This document shows, piece after piece, positions 1 through 7,966 of a stretch of DNA of 64,000 bases. The stretch lies in the NCBI RefSeq assembly GCF_001625365.1, contig NZ_LJJF01000002.1, positions 620,001 to 684,000 of the forward strand. The letters run 5' to 3'. The translations under genes were made by a program, and so were the position numbers. Origin of the DNA: Streptomyces sp. MJM8645 (lineage in GTDB: Bacteria > Actinomycetota > Actinomycetes > Streptomycetales > Streptomycetaceae). A model generated the notes under the pieces. The model saw nothing but the letters and a program-made list of their open reading frames with translations, was not told the DNA's origin and did no database searches. Position 1 is the stretch's first letter. Each line of letters begins with the position of its first letter.

Positions 1-204
1 TTCGAGCCGCCGTCGTTCGGATGCCACGACGCGGACTCCTACGGGGGCAACTACAACCATCCGCTCAGCGTGTGGAATAACACCCGCTACACGATCAGCC
101 TGTACGACGGCAACTGCTTCGGCTCCAACCTCGTCGCGACAGTTGGGCCCGGCGAGGGTATCGCCAACCTGACCGGGACTGTCTCGGGCTACAAGTACGT
201 GTGA
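1..204 (+). CDS. 3' end of a small secreted protein (partial)
   Basis: The window opens inside a reading frame whose last 67 codons are visible, ending in TGA at 202-204. The segment has two cysteines (in FGCHDAD and DGNCFG), many Asn, Tyr and Gly residues, and the phrase SVWNNTRYTISLYDGNC followed by a Gly-rich turn. This pattern resembles the C-terminal half of small exported actinobacterial proteins related to the peptidase inhibitor I36 family, where short beta strands follow NNTGYTV-like motifs. The signal peptide would lie outside the window. The coding frame is clear, but the family assignment rests on remembered similarity only. Confidence 0.6.
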   Translation, partial: FEPPSFGCHDADSYGGNYNHPLSVWNNTRYTISLYDGNCFGSNLVATVGPGEGIANLTGTVSGYKYV

Positions 205-279
205 CCGGGAGATTCGACCGCAAGCAGTCCACCCCCGCCCCGGCATGGGCCTGTCAGAGCCCGTGCCGGGGCGTCGCGC

Positions 280-589
280 TGCGCGATCTGCCGCGTGTCC
301 GTCAACAGCCGTTCCATGTGGGCTGGTTCCGGAACCTCGATGTGGCCGATCGGTTCGGCCAGGTCCACCGTCCGATGGGCGCCGATCGTCTCCCGCGCAG
401 CCGCAGGTGCTCCTCGACCGTGGGCACGGCCCCTCGGCGCCGGTGTTCCGCCTCGGTGACGTACCCCTGGCGGTACCGGCGCCAGTGCTCGGCGGGGCGA
501 TGGCGCCACCGCAGGGGCATGCCCTCGCTGCTGCGCCGCCACAGGTCGGCGAACGCCCGTCCAACGACGGTTCCGTGCAGGCTCCGCAC
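280..589 (-). pseudogene. Frameshifted fragment of a class I terpene cyclase
   Basis: Reading on the minus strand from about 589, one frame gives ALADLW-like and RHRPAEHWRRYRQGYVTEAE text and ends in GAVPTVEEHLRLR. A second frame takes over near 390-400 with RETIGAHRTVDLAEPIGHIE. Joined, they match the middle of bacterial sesquiterpene cyclases, the stretch with W..Y..EA and P..EE(Y/H)L.LR.xT before the NSE motif. The N-terminal DDxxD region and the C-terminal NSE/DTE metal site are both absent, and the second frame degenerates around 285. It is therefore a truncated, frameshifted relic of a terpene pathway gene and cannot be functional. Confidence 0.7.
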
Positions 590-596
590 ACGAGCG

Positions 597-1460
597 TCAC
601 CCGCGCGGAGCAGGTACCCACTGGAGGAGGAATCGCAGTCCCTCGTGGGCCGGGGAGCCGGGAGGGGCGGTGTAGGCGATGAGTTGCTGGTCGGGCCGGG
701 TGTCGACGGTGAACTGCTGGACGTCGAGGGTCAGGGGGCCGGCCAGCGGGTGGGCGTAGGTCTTGGTGAGCTGCCGGGGGCCGCGCACTCGGTGGTCGGC
801 CCACCAGGCCCGGAAGTTCGCGTCGCAGGCTGTCAACTCACCGATCAGTGAAGTGAGTTCACGGTCCTCCGGGCGGCGGCCGGCTTCCATGCGCAGCGTG
901 GCGACGCAGTCGCGCGCGGCGCGGGGCCAGTCCGCGTACAGCGCGCGGTAGGCGTCGTCGAGGAAGGTGAGGCGGATCAGGTTGCGCTCCCCGGGGGCGA
1001 GTGCGCCGAAGTCGGTGAGCAGGGCAGTGGCCGCGTGGTTCCAGGCCAGGACGTCCAGGCGCCGGTTGAGGACCATGGCGGGAACGTCGTGCATGGTCGC
1101 CAGGAGCTGCCGCAGTTGCGGGTCCACGGGCGGGCGGCCGGACGGTGGGGCGGCGGGTGCCGGGGCCGCGTCGACCAACGCGAAGAGGTAGGCGCGTTCG
1201 TCCGGCGCCAGGCGCAGCGCGTCGGCGAGCGCGTCGAGGACCGACCGGGAGACGCGCCGGGTACGTCCCTGCTCCAGGCGGACGATGTAGTCGACGCTCA
1301 CGTGGGCGAGCTGCGCCAGTTCCTCGCGGCGCAGGCCCGGCACCCGGCGCAGCCGTCCGTCGTCGGGGAAGCCGGCCCCGTGGGGGTCGAGGGCGGCGCG
1401 GCGGGCGCGCAGGAAGTCCCCCAGCTCGTTGTCGCGGGAGGGCTGGTCACGGACGGTCAT
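597..1460 (-). CDS. XRE/MmyB-like transcriptional regulator
   Basis: A 287-residue protein. Residues about 10-75 form a Xre-type helix-turn-helix (LRREELAQLAHVSVDYIVRL, followed by EQGR). The rest, with MVLNRRLDVLAWN, ALYADWPRAARDCVATLR and a C-terminal QQFTVDTRPDQQLIAYTA stretch, is the PAS-like ligand-binding domain of the MmyB family (MmyB is an activator in methylenomycin biosynthesis). The start is the ATG at 1458-1460 of MTVRDQPS; a longer upstream frame exists but lacks this family's sequence. The gene is divergent from the alpha/beta hydrolase at 1635, with about 174 bases between them. In actinomycetes such pairs often have the regulator controlling its neighbour, so I infer that the hydrolase is its target. 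Confidence 0.9.
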   Translation of the reverse strand: MTVRDQPSRDNELGDFLRARRAALDPHGAGFPDDGRLRRVPGLRREELAQLAHVSVDYIVRLEQGRTRRVSRSVLDALADALRLAPDERAYLFALVDAAPAPAAPPSGRPPVDPQLRQLLATMHDVPAMVLNRRLDVLAWNHAATALLTDFGALAPGERNLIRLTFLDDAYRALYADWPRAARDCVATLRMEAGRRPEDRELTSLIGELTACDANFRAWWADHRVRGPRQLTKTYAHPLAGPLTLDVQQFTVDTRPDQQLIAYTAPPGSPAHEGLRFLLQWVPAPRG

Positions 1461-1634
1461 GGTTCCAGTGTCCGGCACGGGAGCGGCCTCGTACCTGGTA
1501 CCGGCGTGCATAGGCAGCGTCCTCCCTGGCACCCCCGCACACCCCGGCGCCACGGTGGAGGAGCGGCCACCGAAGAGGGCCCCGGAGCCGGCCCCGCGCC
1601 GACCCGCCCGTCGCACGACGACCGGAGCAGCACC

Positions 1635-2558
1635 GTGATCACCGATGTGACCTTCCCCAGCGCCGGCCTGGACCTCGCCGGCCACCTGTACACCCCCGAC
1701 GACGGCGGCACCGGCAGCCCCCGCCCGGCGATCGTCGTCGGCCACCCCGGCGGCGGGGTGAAGGAGCAGGCCGCTGGCCTGTACGCCCGGCGCCTGGCCG
1801 AGCGCGGCTTCGTCACCCTCGCCTTCGATGCCGCCTTCCAGGGCGCGAGCGAGGGCGAGCCGCGCGGCCTGGAGGACCCGGCGCACCGGATCGAGGACCT
1901 CAAGGCCGCCGTCTCCTTCCTCACCACCCGCGCCGAGGCCGACCCGGGCCGGATCGGGGCGCTGGGCATCTGCGCCTCCGGCGGCTACGCCCTGGCCGCC
2001 GCCTCGACCGACCAGCGGATCAGGGCCGTCGCCACCGTCAGCGCCACCGACATGGCCCGTCAGTTCCGCGACGGCGCCAACGGCACCCAGGATCCGGCCG
2101 TCTTCCGGGCCATGCTCGAAGCCGCTGCGGCGGCCCGCACCGCCGAGGCCCGGGACGGGGGCGTCCGGACCTTCCCGATCTTCCCCGCGACCGAGGAGGA
2201 GGCCCACCGCGGCGGCCCGCACGTCCACGACGGCTGGGAGTACTACTGCACGCCCCGCGCCGAACACCCCCGGGCGGCCAAGGCCCTGACCTGGTCCAGC
2301 ATCGACCGCATCGCGGCCTTCGACACCTTCGCCGCCCTGCCCCTGCTCGCCCCGCGCCCGCTGCTCATGGTCGCCGGCCGCGAGGCGGTGACCGCCTGGA
2401 TGAGCGTGCGGGCCTTCCAGCGCTCGACTGGACCGAAGGAACTCCACTGGATCGACGGCGCGTCGCACGTCGACCTCTACGACAAGGACGAGTTCGTCAC
2501 CCCCGCCGTCGCGAGGCTGGCCGGCTTCTTCGGCACCCACCTCGTTGCGGCCGCGTAA
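1635..2558 (+). CDS. Alpha/beta hydrolase (dienelactone hydrolase / YcjY-like)
   Basis: A 307-residue soluble hydrolase starting at GTG 1635 (VITDVTFPSAGLDLAGHLY). The oxyanion segment is VVGHPGGGVKEQ. The nucleophile elbow is GICASGGYA, with serine in the CASGG form typical of this subfamily, and DGASHVDLYD near the C-terminus supplies the catalytic histidine. Length and motif order fit the YcjY / DUF1100-like alpha/beta hydrolases. The substrate cannot be told from sequence. The gene is divergent from the MmyB-like regulator and probably under its control. An alternative start further upstream would give a tail without hydrolase character. Confidence 0.88.
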   Translation: MITDVTFPSAGLDLAGHLYTPDDGGTGSPRPAIVVGHPGGGVKEQAAGLYARRLAERGFVTLAFDAAFQGASEGEPRGLEDPAHRIEDLKAAVSFLTTRAEADPGRIGALGICASGGYALAAASTDQRIRAVATVSATDMARQFRDGANGTQDPAVFRAMLEAAAAARTAEARDGGVRTFPIFPATEEEAHRGGPHVHDGWEYYCTPRAEHPRAAKALTWSSIDRIAAFDTFAALPLLAPRPLLMVAGREAVTAWMSVRAFQRSTGPKELHWIDGASHVDLYDKDEFVTPAVARLAGFFGTHLVAAA

Positions 2559-2736
2559 CCACGCCCCGGGCAGCTGGCCGGTCTTCGCGTGCACCGGCGG
2601 GCAAGCCCCCGCTGACGGCACCGTCACCGGCTCCCGCCGGCGCTAATGTCCGGGCTCCGGGCGGAAGTTCCGCCTCGGATTGCGGCGCGCCCCGGCGTGC
2701 ACCACGTCGAGGCGCCCGGAGGAGGGAGATGGTCCG

Positions 2737-3495
2737 ATGGGATCGGAACGCATGCGCGGCCGCCGTGCCGTTGTCGCCCGCGCACCGCGCGTGGCAGTGG
2801 CGGTGCTGGCCGGGCTCAGCCTGGCGGTGGGGCTCACGGCCTCGCCCGCCGCGGCGGCGACGACCGAGGGCAACTGGATCAACGAGGGCGGCCCCGCACG
2901 CTCCCCGTCGGCCATGACCGCCCTGTGGCACGACAACGAGACGTACGAGGCCGCCCGCGGCGAGGATGACCGGATCTGGTGGCGGCACGGGAACGGCGCC
3001 TGGCAGCTGATGCCGGGCAACGCCCGGGCCGTGCGCATCACCAGCAACTTCACCTTCACCGCCGGAGAGCAGGAGTTCTACGTCTCACGGGGCCTGACCA
3101 ACTCGGTCCGCATCGCCCGTACCCGCCCGGGCGACGGCAGGAACGCCCGGTACACCGAACTGCCCGGCGGCGGCCGGTGCGAGTCGCTCGCGATCGGCCG
3201 CGGCGGCGACCCAGGACACCTCGCGACCAGTCCCTTCGACCCGGGCTACGCCGCCCAGCAGAACATGGCCATCGGCTGCATCAGCCCCAACGACCACCAG
3301 CTCTACCTCAACCGCTCCACCGACGGCGGCAACACCTGGTCCGGCTGGTCCCACAGTACCGGCGGCCCCTCCCCCTCCGACGCCGCACCCGAGATCCACG
3401 GCTTCCCCGGCGGCGAGGTCTTCGCCGTCCTCTCCTGGGGCAGCGACACCGCCCCCTTCAAACGCCACATGATCGTCATGAAGCGCGTCATGTGA
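2737..3495 (+). CDS. Secreted protein, possible beta-propeller/sialidase-like fold
   Basis: A 252-residue protein. The ATG at 2737 is preceded by a GGAGGAGGGAG ribosome site. It has a Sec signal peptide: a positive n-region (MRGRR), a hydrophobic stretch (VAVAVLAGLSLAVGLTA) and an ASPAAAA cleavage motif near residue 40. The mature part carries repeated Trp/Gly-rich turns such as RIWWRHGNGAWQLMPG and STDGGNTWSGWS. The latter resembles the Asp-box (SxDxGxxW) of sialidase and BNR propellers. It is too short for a full propeller. Exported; function unknown. A strong hairpin lies about 120 bases downstream. Confidence 0.75.
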   Translation: MGSERMRGRRAVVARAPRVAVAVLAGLSLAVGLTASPAAAATTEGNWINEGGPARSPSAMTALWHDNETYEAARGEDDRIWWRHGNGAWQLMPGNARAVRITSNFTFTAGEQEFYVSRGLTNSVRIARTRPGDGRNARYTELPGGGRCESLAIGRGGDPGHLATSPFDPGYAAQQNMAIGCISPNDHQLYLNRSTDGGNTWSGWSHSTGGPSPSDAAPEIHGFPGGEVFAVLSWGSDTAPFKRHMIVMKRVM

Positions 3496-3618
3496 CACCC
3501 ACTCGGGACCAGGATCACCGCACCGGCCCTCCCGGGTGCGGTGGATCGGGAACACGAGCAGCGTGATGATGACGGCGAACGTCCCATCGCCCGTCGCCTC
3601 CAGGCGGCGGCTCGACGG

Positions 3619-3655
3619 ACACGGCCCGCCACACGGGGGACGTGGCGGGCCGTGT
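3619..3655. terminator. Strong bidirectional hairpin between convergent genes
   Basis: A perfect 14-bp inverted repeat: 3619-3632 (ACACGGCCCGCCAC) pairs with 3642-3655 around a 9-base loop. It sits between the secreted-protein gene (+) and tag (-), where a shared terminator is expected. There is no T-run, as is usual in high-GC actinobacteria. A weaker 7-bp stem lies at 3518-3541. Confidence 0.75.
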
Positions 3656-3702
3656 GGTGGCCGAACGGCCCCAGCGAGCAGGGGTGCTGGGTGGTGAGGC
3701 GG

Positions 3703-4341
3703 TCATGCCGGCCAGATTCCGGAGGAACCGCGGCGGTGGGAGTCCAGCAGGTGGGTGTCGATGATGCCGATGGCTTCCATCAGGGCGTGCATGGTGGTCG
3801 GGCCGACGAACGCGAACCCCTGCGCGCGCAGGGCCTTGGACAGGGCCTGCGATTCGGGGGAGGTGGTGGGGATCTCGGCGAACGTGCGCGGTCTGGGGGT
3901 GTCGAGTGGCTTGAACCCCCACACGAAGTCGGTCAGGCCGCCGTGTTCGCGCAGCCGGATGGTCGCCCGGGCGTTGGCCACGGCCGCGAGGATCTTCGCG
4001 CGGTTGCGGACGATCCCGGCGTCGGCCATGAGGCGTTCGACGTCGGTGTCGCCGTAGCCGGCGACCCGGTCGGGGTCGAAGTCGTCGAACGCGGCGCGGA
4101 ACGCCGGGCGCTTGCGCAGGATCGTCGCCCACGACAGCCCGGCCTGGAAGGCTTCCAGGCTGATGCGTTCGTACAGGCCGCGCTCGTCGCGCACGGGCAT
4201 GCCCCACTCGGTGTCGTAGTACTCGCGGAGCAGCGGATCGGTGCCGGCCCACGCGGGGCGGGCGAGCCCGTCCTCGCCGATCACCACCCCGGGGTCGACG
4301 GGGTGTTCGGGGGCGAGGGCGGGGACGGTGTCGCTGGCCAT
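3703..4341 (-). CDS. tag: DNA-3-methyladenine glycosylase I
   Basis: A 212-residue base-excision repair enzyme that removes N3-methyladenine from alkylated DNA. Family signatures include YYDTEWGMPVRDERGLYERI, EAFQAGLSWATILRKRPAFR, DVERLMADAGIVRNRAKI and the C-terminal FVGPTTMHALMEAIGIIDTH. The zinc ligands of E. coli Tag look mostly replaced: the N-terminal Cys is Pro (RPAW), the histidine after YHD is Tyr, and the last Cys is not in place. This suggests a zinc-independent variant. It is the last gene of the minus-strand alkylation-repair island; the methyltransferase gene ends 81 bases upstream of its start. Confidence 0.93.
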   Translation of the reverse strand: MASDTVPALAPEHPVDPGVVIGEDGLARPAWAGTDPLLREYYDTEWGMPVRDERGLYERISLEAFQAGLSWATILRKRPAFRAAFDDFDPDRVAGYGDTDVERLMADAGIVRNRAKILAAVANARATIRLREHGGLTDFVWGFKPLDTPRPRTFAEIPTTSPESQALSKALRAQGFAFVGPTTMHALMEAIGIIDTHLLDSHRRGSSGIWPA

Positions 4342-4421
4342 CGGGGAAGGGTTCCTCGCTGTTCTTCAAAGGGGCAGGGGGTGCCGGGCGTTCGCGGTCG
4401 GGCCGCCCGGCCGGGGCGCGG

Positions 4422-4934
4422 CTAGAACAGTCGTCCGGCCCGGGTCTCGACCGGCTCCTCCAGGTCCAGCAGGAGCTGCTTGCGCTCCAGTCCGCCGCCG
4501 AATCCGGTGAGTTTGCCGCCCGCGCCCACCACCCGGTGGCAGGGGATGACGATGCTCACCGGGTTGCGCCCCACGGATTGGCCCACGGACTGCGCGAACC
4601 CCTTGCTGCCCAGCTCGACCGCGATGTCGCCGTAGGTGATCCGCGCGCCGTACGGGATCTGGCGCAGCTGCGCCCAGACCTGTTCCTGGAACTCGTCGCC
4701 GTTCGTCGCCGCCGCGACGTCGAACACCTGCCGCTTTCCGGCGAAGTACTCGTCGAGTTCGCTGCGGGCCTGGGCGAGCACCGGGTCGGCCGAGGTGTCG
4801 GCTCGCCGGCCCCACGCCGAGGGCCGGGGCGTGTACCGGTAGCCCGGGAAGTAGAGCCCGATCAAGGCGTTGTCGCCGGCGACGACCAGGAGCCGTCCCA
4901 CCGGGCTGTCCACGTAGGCGTGCCGGACGTCCAT
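4422..4934 (-). CDS. ogt: Methylated-DNA-protein-cysteine S-methyltransferase (first copy)
   Basis: A 170-residue suicide repair protein that takes the methyl group from O6-methylguanine. The start is ATG 4934 (MDVRHAYVDSPVGRLLVVA), preceded by a GAGGAG site. The N-terminal domain has DEYFAGKRQVFDV. The C-terminal domain shows FQEQVWAQLRQIPYGARITY and then the acceptor-cysteine motif IPCHRVVGAGGKLTGFGGG. All catalytic residues are present and the length is normal. A second, less similar family member lies at 6608-7225 in the same island. Confidence 0.95.
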   Translation of the reverse strand: MDVRHAYVDSPVGRLLVVAGDNALIGLYFPGYRYTPRPSAWGRRADTSADPVLAQARSELDEYFAGKRQVFDVAAATNGDEFQEQVWAQLRQIPYGARITYGDIAVELGSKGFAQSVGQSVGRNPVSIVIPCHRVVGAGGKLTGFGGGLERKQLLLDLEEPVETRAGRLF

Positions 4935-5171
4935 GTCGATCTCCTCTCTGCGCCTGCTGTCTGTGGTGAAGACGCGCGGGCGCACCGAAACGTGAGACGC
5001 GTTCCGGCAGCAGTCGGCCGGGCAGGACGGCGGAGCGGCCGGGCAGGATTCCCGAAAGGCGCGTGGATACGCGGGATCACGAGGAGTGCGGGGGTCCTGG
5101 GGCAACAGGAGTGCCCCAGGGGGCGGGGCCGACCGCATCGCGCGGCACCTCCGGCAGGTCGGACAGCGCCG

Positions 5172-5702
5172 TCACCGTGATATGCCGGGGCCGGGGCCGG
5201 TGACCGTGAGGTCGCCGTCGTCGGTGACGATCCAGGTGGCGCCGTTCGCGTCGGCTCCGGTCAGGCCGCGCAGCTGCCGGGCGCCGACCAGGGCCAGCGT
5301 GGCGGGGCGGCCGATGGCGGCGGTGGCCAGGGTGCGGTCGGGCCGCCAGGACGTGGACCACAGCAGCCGCCGGGCCACCTGGGCCCAGCCGACCTCCGGG
5401 CCGGTCATCACCCACACGTCGGCCGGCGCGTCGGCGAAGTGGCGGGCCTGGCACAGCCAGGAGGCTGCGGTCTCCGGCCAGGTGGTCGTGGCGGCCACGA
5501 CGCCGCCGGCGGCCTGCCAGGCCCGGGTGATCGCGTCGGCGCCTGCCAGCGCGGCCGGGGTCCGGCCGGAGCCGACGGCGATGCTCCGGGCGCCGCGCGC
5601 CTGGGCCAGCGCGACCAGCACGGTGACTTCGGTGTCGGTGACTGCCAGGTCGGGGCCCGGCGGTGGGGGGTCGGTCAGCAGGGGGCTGGTCAGGGGATTC
5701 AT
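5172..5702 (-). CDS. Hypothetical protein in alkylation-repair island
   Basis: A 176-residue protein I do not recognise. It has Rossmann-like alternation: VTVLVALAQARGARSIAVG, then GGVVAATTTWPE, then ATLALVGARQL, ending in a short GATWIVTDDGDLTVTG beta segment. There is no signal peptide or membrane helix. It lies on the same strand as the 2OG oxygenase upstream (132-base gap) and the ogt gene downstream (237-base gap). The gaps are larger than in the sigma-ogt-oxygenase block, so it may have its own promoter. A role in alkylation response is inference from position only. Confidence 0.6.
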   Translation of the reverse strand: MNPLTSPLLTDPPPPGPDLAVTDTEVTVLVALAQARGARSIAVGSGRTPAALAGADAITRAWQAAGGVVAATTTWPETAASWLCQARHFADAPADVWVMTGPEVGWAQVARRLLWSTSWRPDRTLATAAIGRPATLALVGARQLRGLTGADANGATWIVTDDGDLTVTGPGPGISR

Positions 5703-5834
5703 GGGGTGCCTTCTTCGTCAGCGCTCTTCGATGACCGGCAGAGGTCCAGGTGGCGCACCGCGCCCGGCCGGCAGGAGCGGGCAGGCGGGCGGACGCGGTG
5801 AATGCGGACAGACCGACGGCGGCCGCCGGGGATG

Positions 5835-6611
5835 CTAGGCGGCGTCGTGGAAGACCAGGGCCAGGGTGTGCCGGTGCCCGGAGCGGAGCGCCGAGACGCC
5901 GTGCCGGACGGGGGCGGCGGACCAGCCGCGCGCGGAGCGCACGGGCCGGTCGCGGGTGGTGAACACGTAGCCGTGGCCCTGCGGGAGCAGGGTGGCGGTG
6001 CCGCGGGACTGGGCGCGGGGGCGCTGCTCGACCAGCAGGAACTCCCCACCGGTGTGGTCGGTGCCGGGCCGGTCCAGGTTGATCACGACCTGCAACGGGA
6101 ACACCAGGTCGCCGTACAGGTCACGGTGCAGCGCGTTCCAGTCCCCGGCGCCGTAGCGCAGCAGGATCGCGGTGGACTTGGACTGCCCGGCCGCGTGGCA
6201 CATCTGCAGCCACTCGTCCAGGGTGTCCGGCCACGGCGCGGTGCGGCCGAGCCGTTCCCACCAGGTGCGGGCGATGGGCAGCAGCCGCGGGTACAGGGCC
6301 TGCTTGAGCTGCTCGACCGGCTCGGGGTAGGGGGCGTGGAGGTACTTGTACTCGCCGGCCCCGAACCGGTACCGGGCCATGTCGACGGTGGAACGGAACA
6401 GCTCGGGCCGCCCGTACAGGTCCCGGAGTCGGCCGGCCTCGTCCGGGGTGAGCAGTTGCGGCAGCAACGCGCCTCCGAGCGCGTCGAGTTCGGCGGCCAC
6501 CGCGTCCCAGTCGGCGCTCTCGGCCCGGCCGGCCCACGGCCCGGATCCGGTGGCGGCGTCCGCGCCGGGAGCCGTCACCCTCGTGTTCGCCCTCGCAGCG
6601 GTGGCGGTCAT
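5835..6611 (-). CDS. 2OG-Fe(II) oxygenase, possible AlkB-like repair enzyme
   Basis: A 258-residue member of the 2-oxoglutarate/iron oxygenases. The first two metal ligands are in WNALHRDLYGDLVFPLQ (HxD). The distal histidine and the 2OG-binding arginine are in PVRHGVSALRSGHRHTLALV. FRSTVDMARYRFGAGEYKY resembles the prolyl-hydroxylase-like group (COG3826) rather than classical AlkB. Its ATG at 6611 overlaps the stop of the upstream methyltransferase gene in an ATGA arrangement, so the two are translationally coupled. The coupling to a direct-reversal repair gene and a sigma factor suggests oxidative removal of alkyl lesions. That is inference. Confidence 0.88.
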   Translation of the reverse strand: MTATAARANTRVTAPGADAATGSGPWAGRAESADWDAVAAELDALGGALLPQLLTPDEAGRLRDLYGRPELFRSTVDMARYRFGAGEYKYLHAPYPEPVEQLKQALYPRLLPIARTWWERLGRTAPWPDTLDEWLQMCHAAGQSKSTAILLRYGAGDWNALHRDLYGDLVFPLQVVINLDRPGTDHTGGEFLLVEQRPRAQSRGTATLLPQGHGYVFTTRDRPVRSARGWSAAPVRHGVSALRSGHRHTLALVFHDAA

Positions 6612-7225
6612 GCCGCGGCCTCCAGTTCCAGTAGTGCGGTCTTGGCCTCCAGGCCGCCGATGTAGCCGCCGAGGGTGCCGTCGGTGCGCAGCACCCGGTG
6701 GCAGGGGACGACCACCGGCAGCGGGTTGGTCGCGCAGGCCGTGCCGACCGCCCGCACCGCCTTGGGGCTGCCGACCAGTTCGGCGACTTGGCGGTAGCTG
6801 CGGGTCTGGCCGTAGCCGATCTCCGGCAGGTGCTGCTGGACCAGTTGCCGGAAGCCCTTGGACAGGGACAGGTCCAGCGGCAGGTCGAACGCGCGACGGC
6901 GGTGGTCGAAGTACTCGTCGATCTCCCGGGCGGCGGTGTCCAGCCGGCCGGGGGCGCGCAGGATGCGCGGGCTGACCTTGTCGGCCAGGGCCTGAAGGAC
7001 CTGGTCGTGGCCTTCGACCGCGAAGGCGACACGGACCAGGCCCCGGTCGGTGGCGGCCAGCAGCAGGGGGCCGACCGGGGAGTCGACGACGGTGTAGGCG
7101 ATGTCGACCAGGGCGGCGGCCTGGGCCTCGGCCTCCAGCCGGCGGTGCAGCCGGGCCAGGGTCCCGGCGTCGACGGGAGCCGACAGCACGCTCAGGACGT
7201 CATCGTGGGATCGGATGCCGCTCAT
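6608..7225 (-). CDS. Methylated-DNA-protein-cysteine methyltransferase (second copy)
   Basis: A 205-residue protein with a longer N-terminus than the other copy. It starts at ATG 7225 (MSGIRSHDDVLS). The order is a helical leader of about 45 residues, the N-terminal domain (VVDSPVGPLLLAATDRGLV, EIDEYFDHRRRAFDLPLDL) and the catalytic domain (GFRQLVQQHLPEIGYGQT, VVPCHRVLRTDGTLGGYIGG). Acceptor Cys, His and Arg are intact. Both ends overlap neighbours by 4 bases (ATGA): the ECF sigma gene upstream and the oxygenase downstream. The three form one translationally coupled operon. Confidence 0.94.
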   Translation of the reverse strand: MSGIRSHDDVLSVLSAPVDAGTLARLHRRLEAEAQAAALVDIAYTVVDSPVGPLLLAATDRGLVRVAFAVEGHDQVLQALADKVSPRILRAPGRLDTAAREIDEYFDHRRRAFDLPLDLSLSKGFRQLVQQHLPEIGYGQTRSYRQVAELVGSPKAVRAVGTACATNPLPVVVPCHRVLRTDGTLGGYIGGLEAKTALLELEAAA

Positions 7226-7713
7226 GTAGATGCTCCTCTCGAAGTCGCGCCCGGATAGTGTTTTCGTAGATTCTTCAGACCGTCCGCCGCCGCCCGGCGC
7301 GCCGCCGCGGTGTTCCCGCCCAGGACCGCCGCGATCTCGTCGTACGACATCCCGGCCAGATAGCGGAACGTGACCGCCTGCCGCTGCTTGCCGGGAAGAC
7401 GCCCCACCATCTCCCACAGCTCCCCGTCGTCAGCGCCCGGAACGCCCAGCGAACTGGGCGCCTCCGGCAACTCCTCGGCCGGCAGCGGCCGGCGTCCGGC
7501 GGCGCGCAGCGCGTCGATCGCCTTGCGCCGGGCGATCGTCACCAGCCACGCCTCCACGTTCGCCGTCTCCGGCAGCCCCGGCCAAGCCCGCATCGCCGCC
7601 AGGAACGTCTCCGACCAGGCGTCGTCTGCGTCGTGTGTCCCCAGCAGCGCCCGGCACACCCGCAGCACGGTCGCGCCGTGCTGCTCGACCGCCTTCTCGA
7701 ACGGTTCCCTCAT
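7222..7713 (-). CDS. ECF-type RNA polymerase sigma factor
   Basis: A 163-residue sigma factor of the extracytoplasmic-function type. Region 2 is seen in GTHDADDAWSETFLAAMRAW and ANVEAWLVTIARRKAIDALR. Region 4 is seen in LPGKQRQAVTFRYLAGMSYD, followed by EIAAVLGGNTAAARRA. The start is taken at ATG 7713 (MREPFEKAVEQHG); a longer frame upstream has no family sequence. No anti-sigma gene is adjacent. It is the first gene of the operon with ogt and the 2OG oxygenase, so it probably transcribes its own repair operon, in effect an Ada-like circuit with a sigma factor in place of an activator. Confidence 0.9.
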   Translation of the reverse strand: MREPFEKAVEQHGATVLRVCRALLGTHDADDAWSETFLAAMRAWPGLPETANVEAWLVTIARRKAIDALRAAGRRPLPAEELPEAPSSLGVPGADDGELWEMVGRLPGKQRQAVTFRYLAGMSYDEIAAVLGGNTAAARRAAADGLKNLRKHYPGATSRGAST

Positions 7714-7966
7714 CCTCGCCCTGCCGTAGACCTTGAATCCGAACCGATGTGTTCGAGCTCCCGAAACAGCCGGCCGGTCGCGGCCGGCACTGCCCTCCTC
7801 CAAGTCCGGCGGCCTCCGCCCGGTTTCTTCGGGTCGTCACCGTGCCCGGCCGCCTTCTGCACCTGCTGTCTCACCTGGAAGACGGTGCGGGTGCCGAGAA
7901 CGTGAGATCCGAGTTTCACCCGGTGGGAACGTGCCCGGCGCGGGCCTCAGCCGCAGCCACTCCCGT

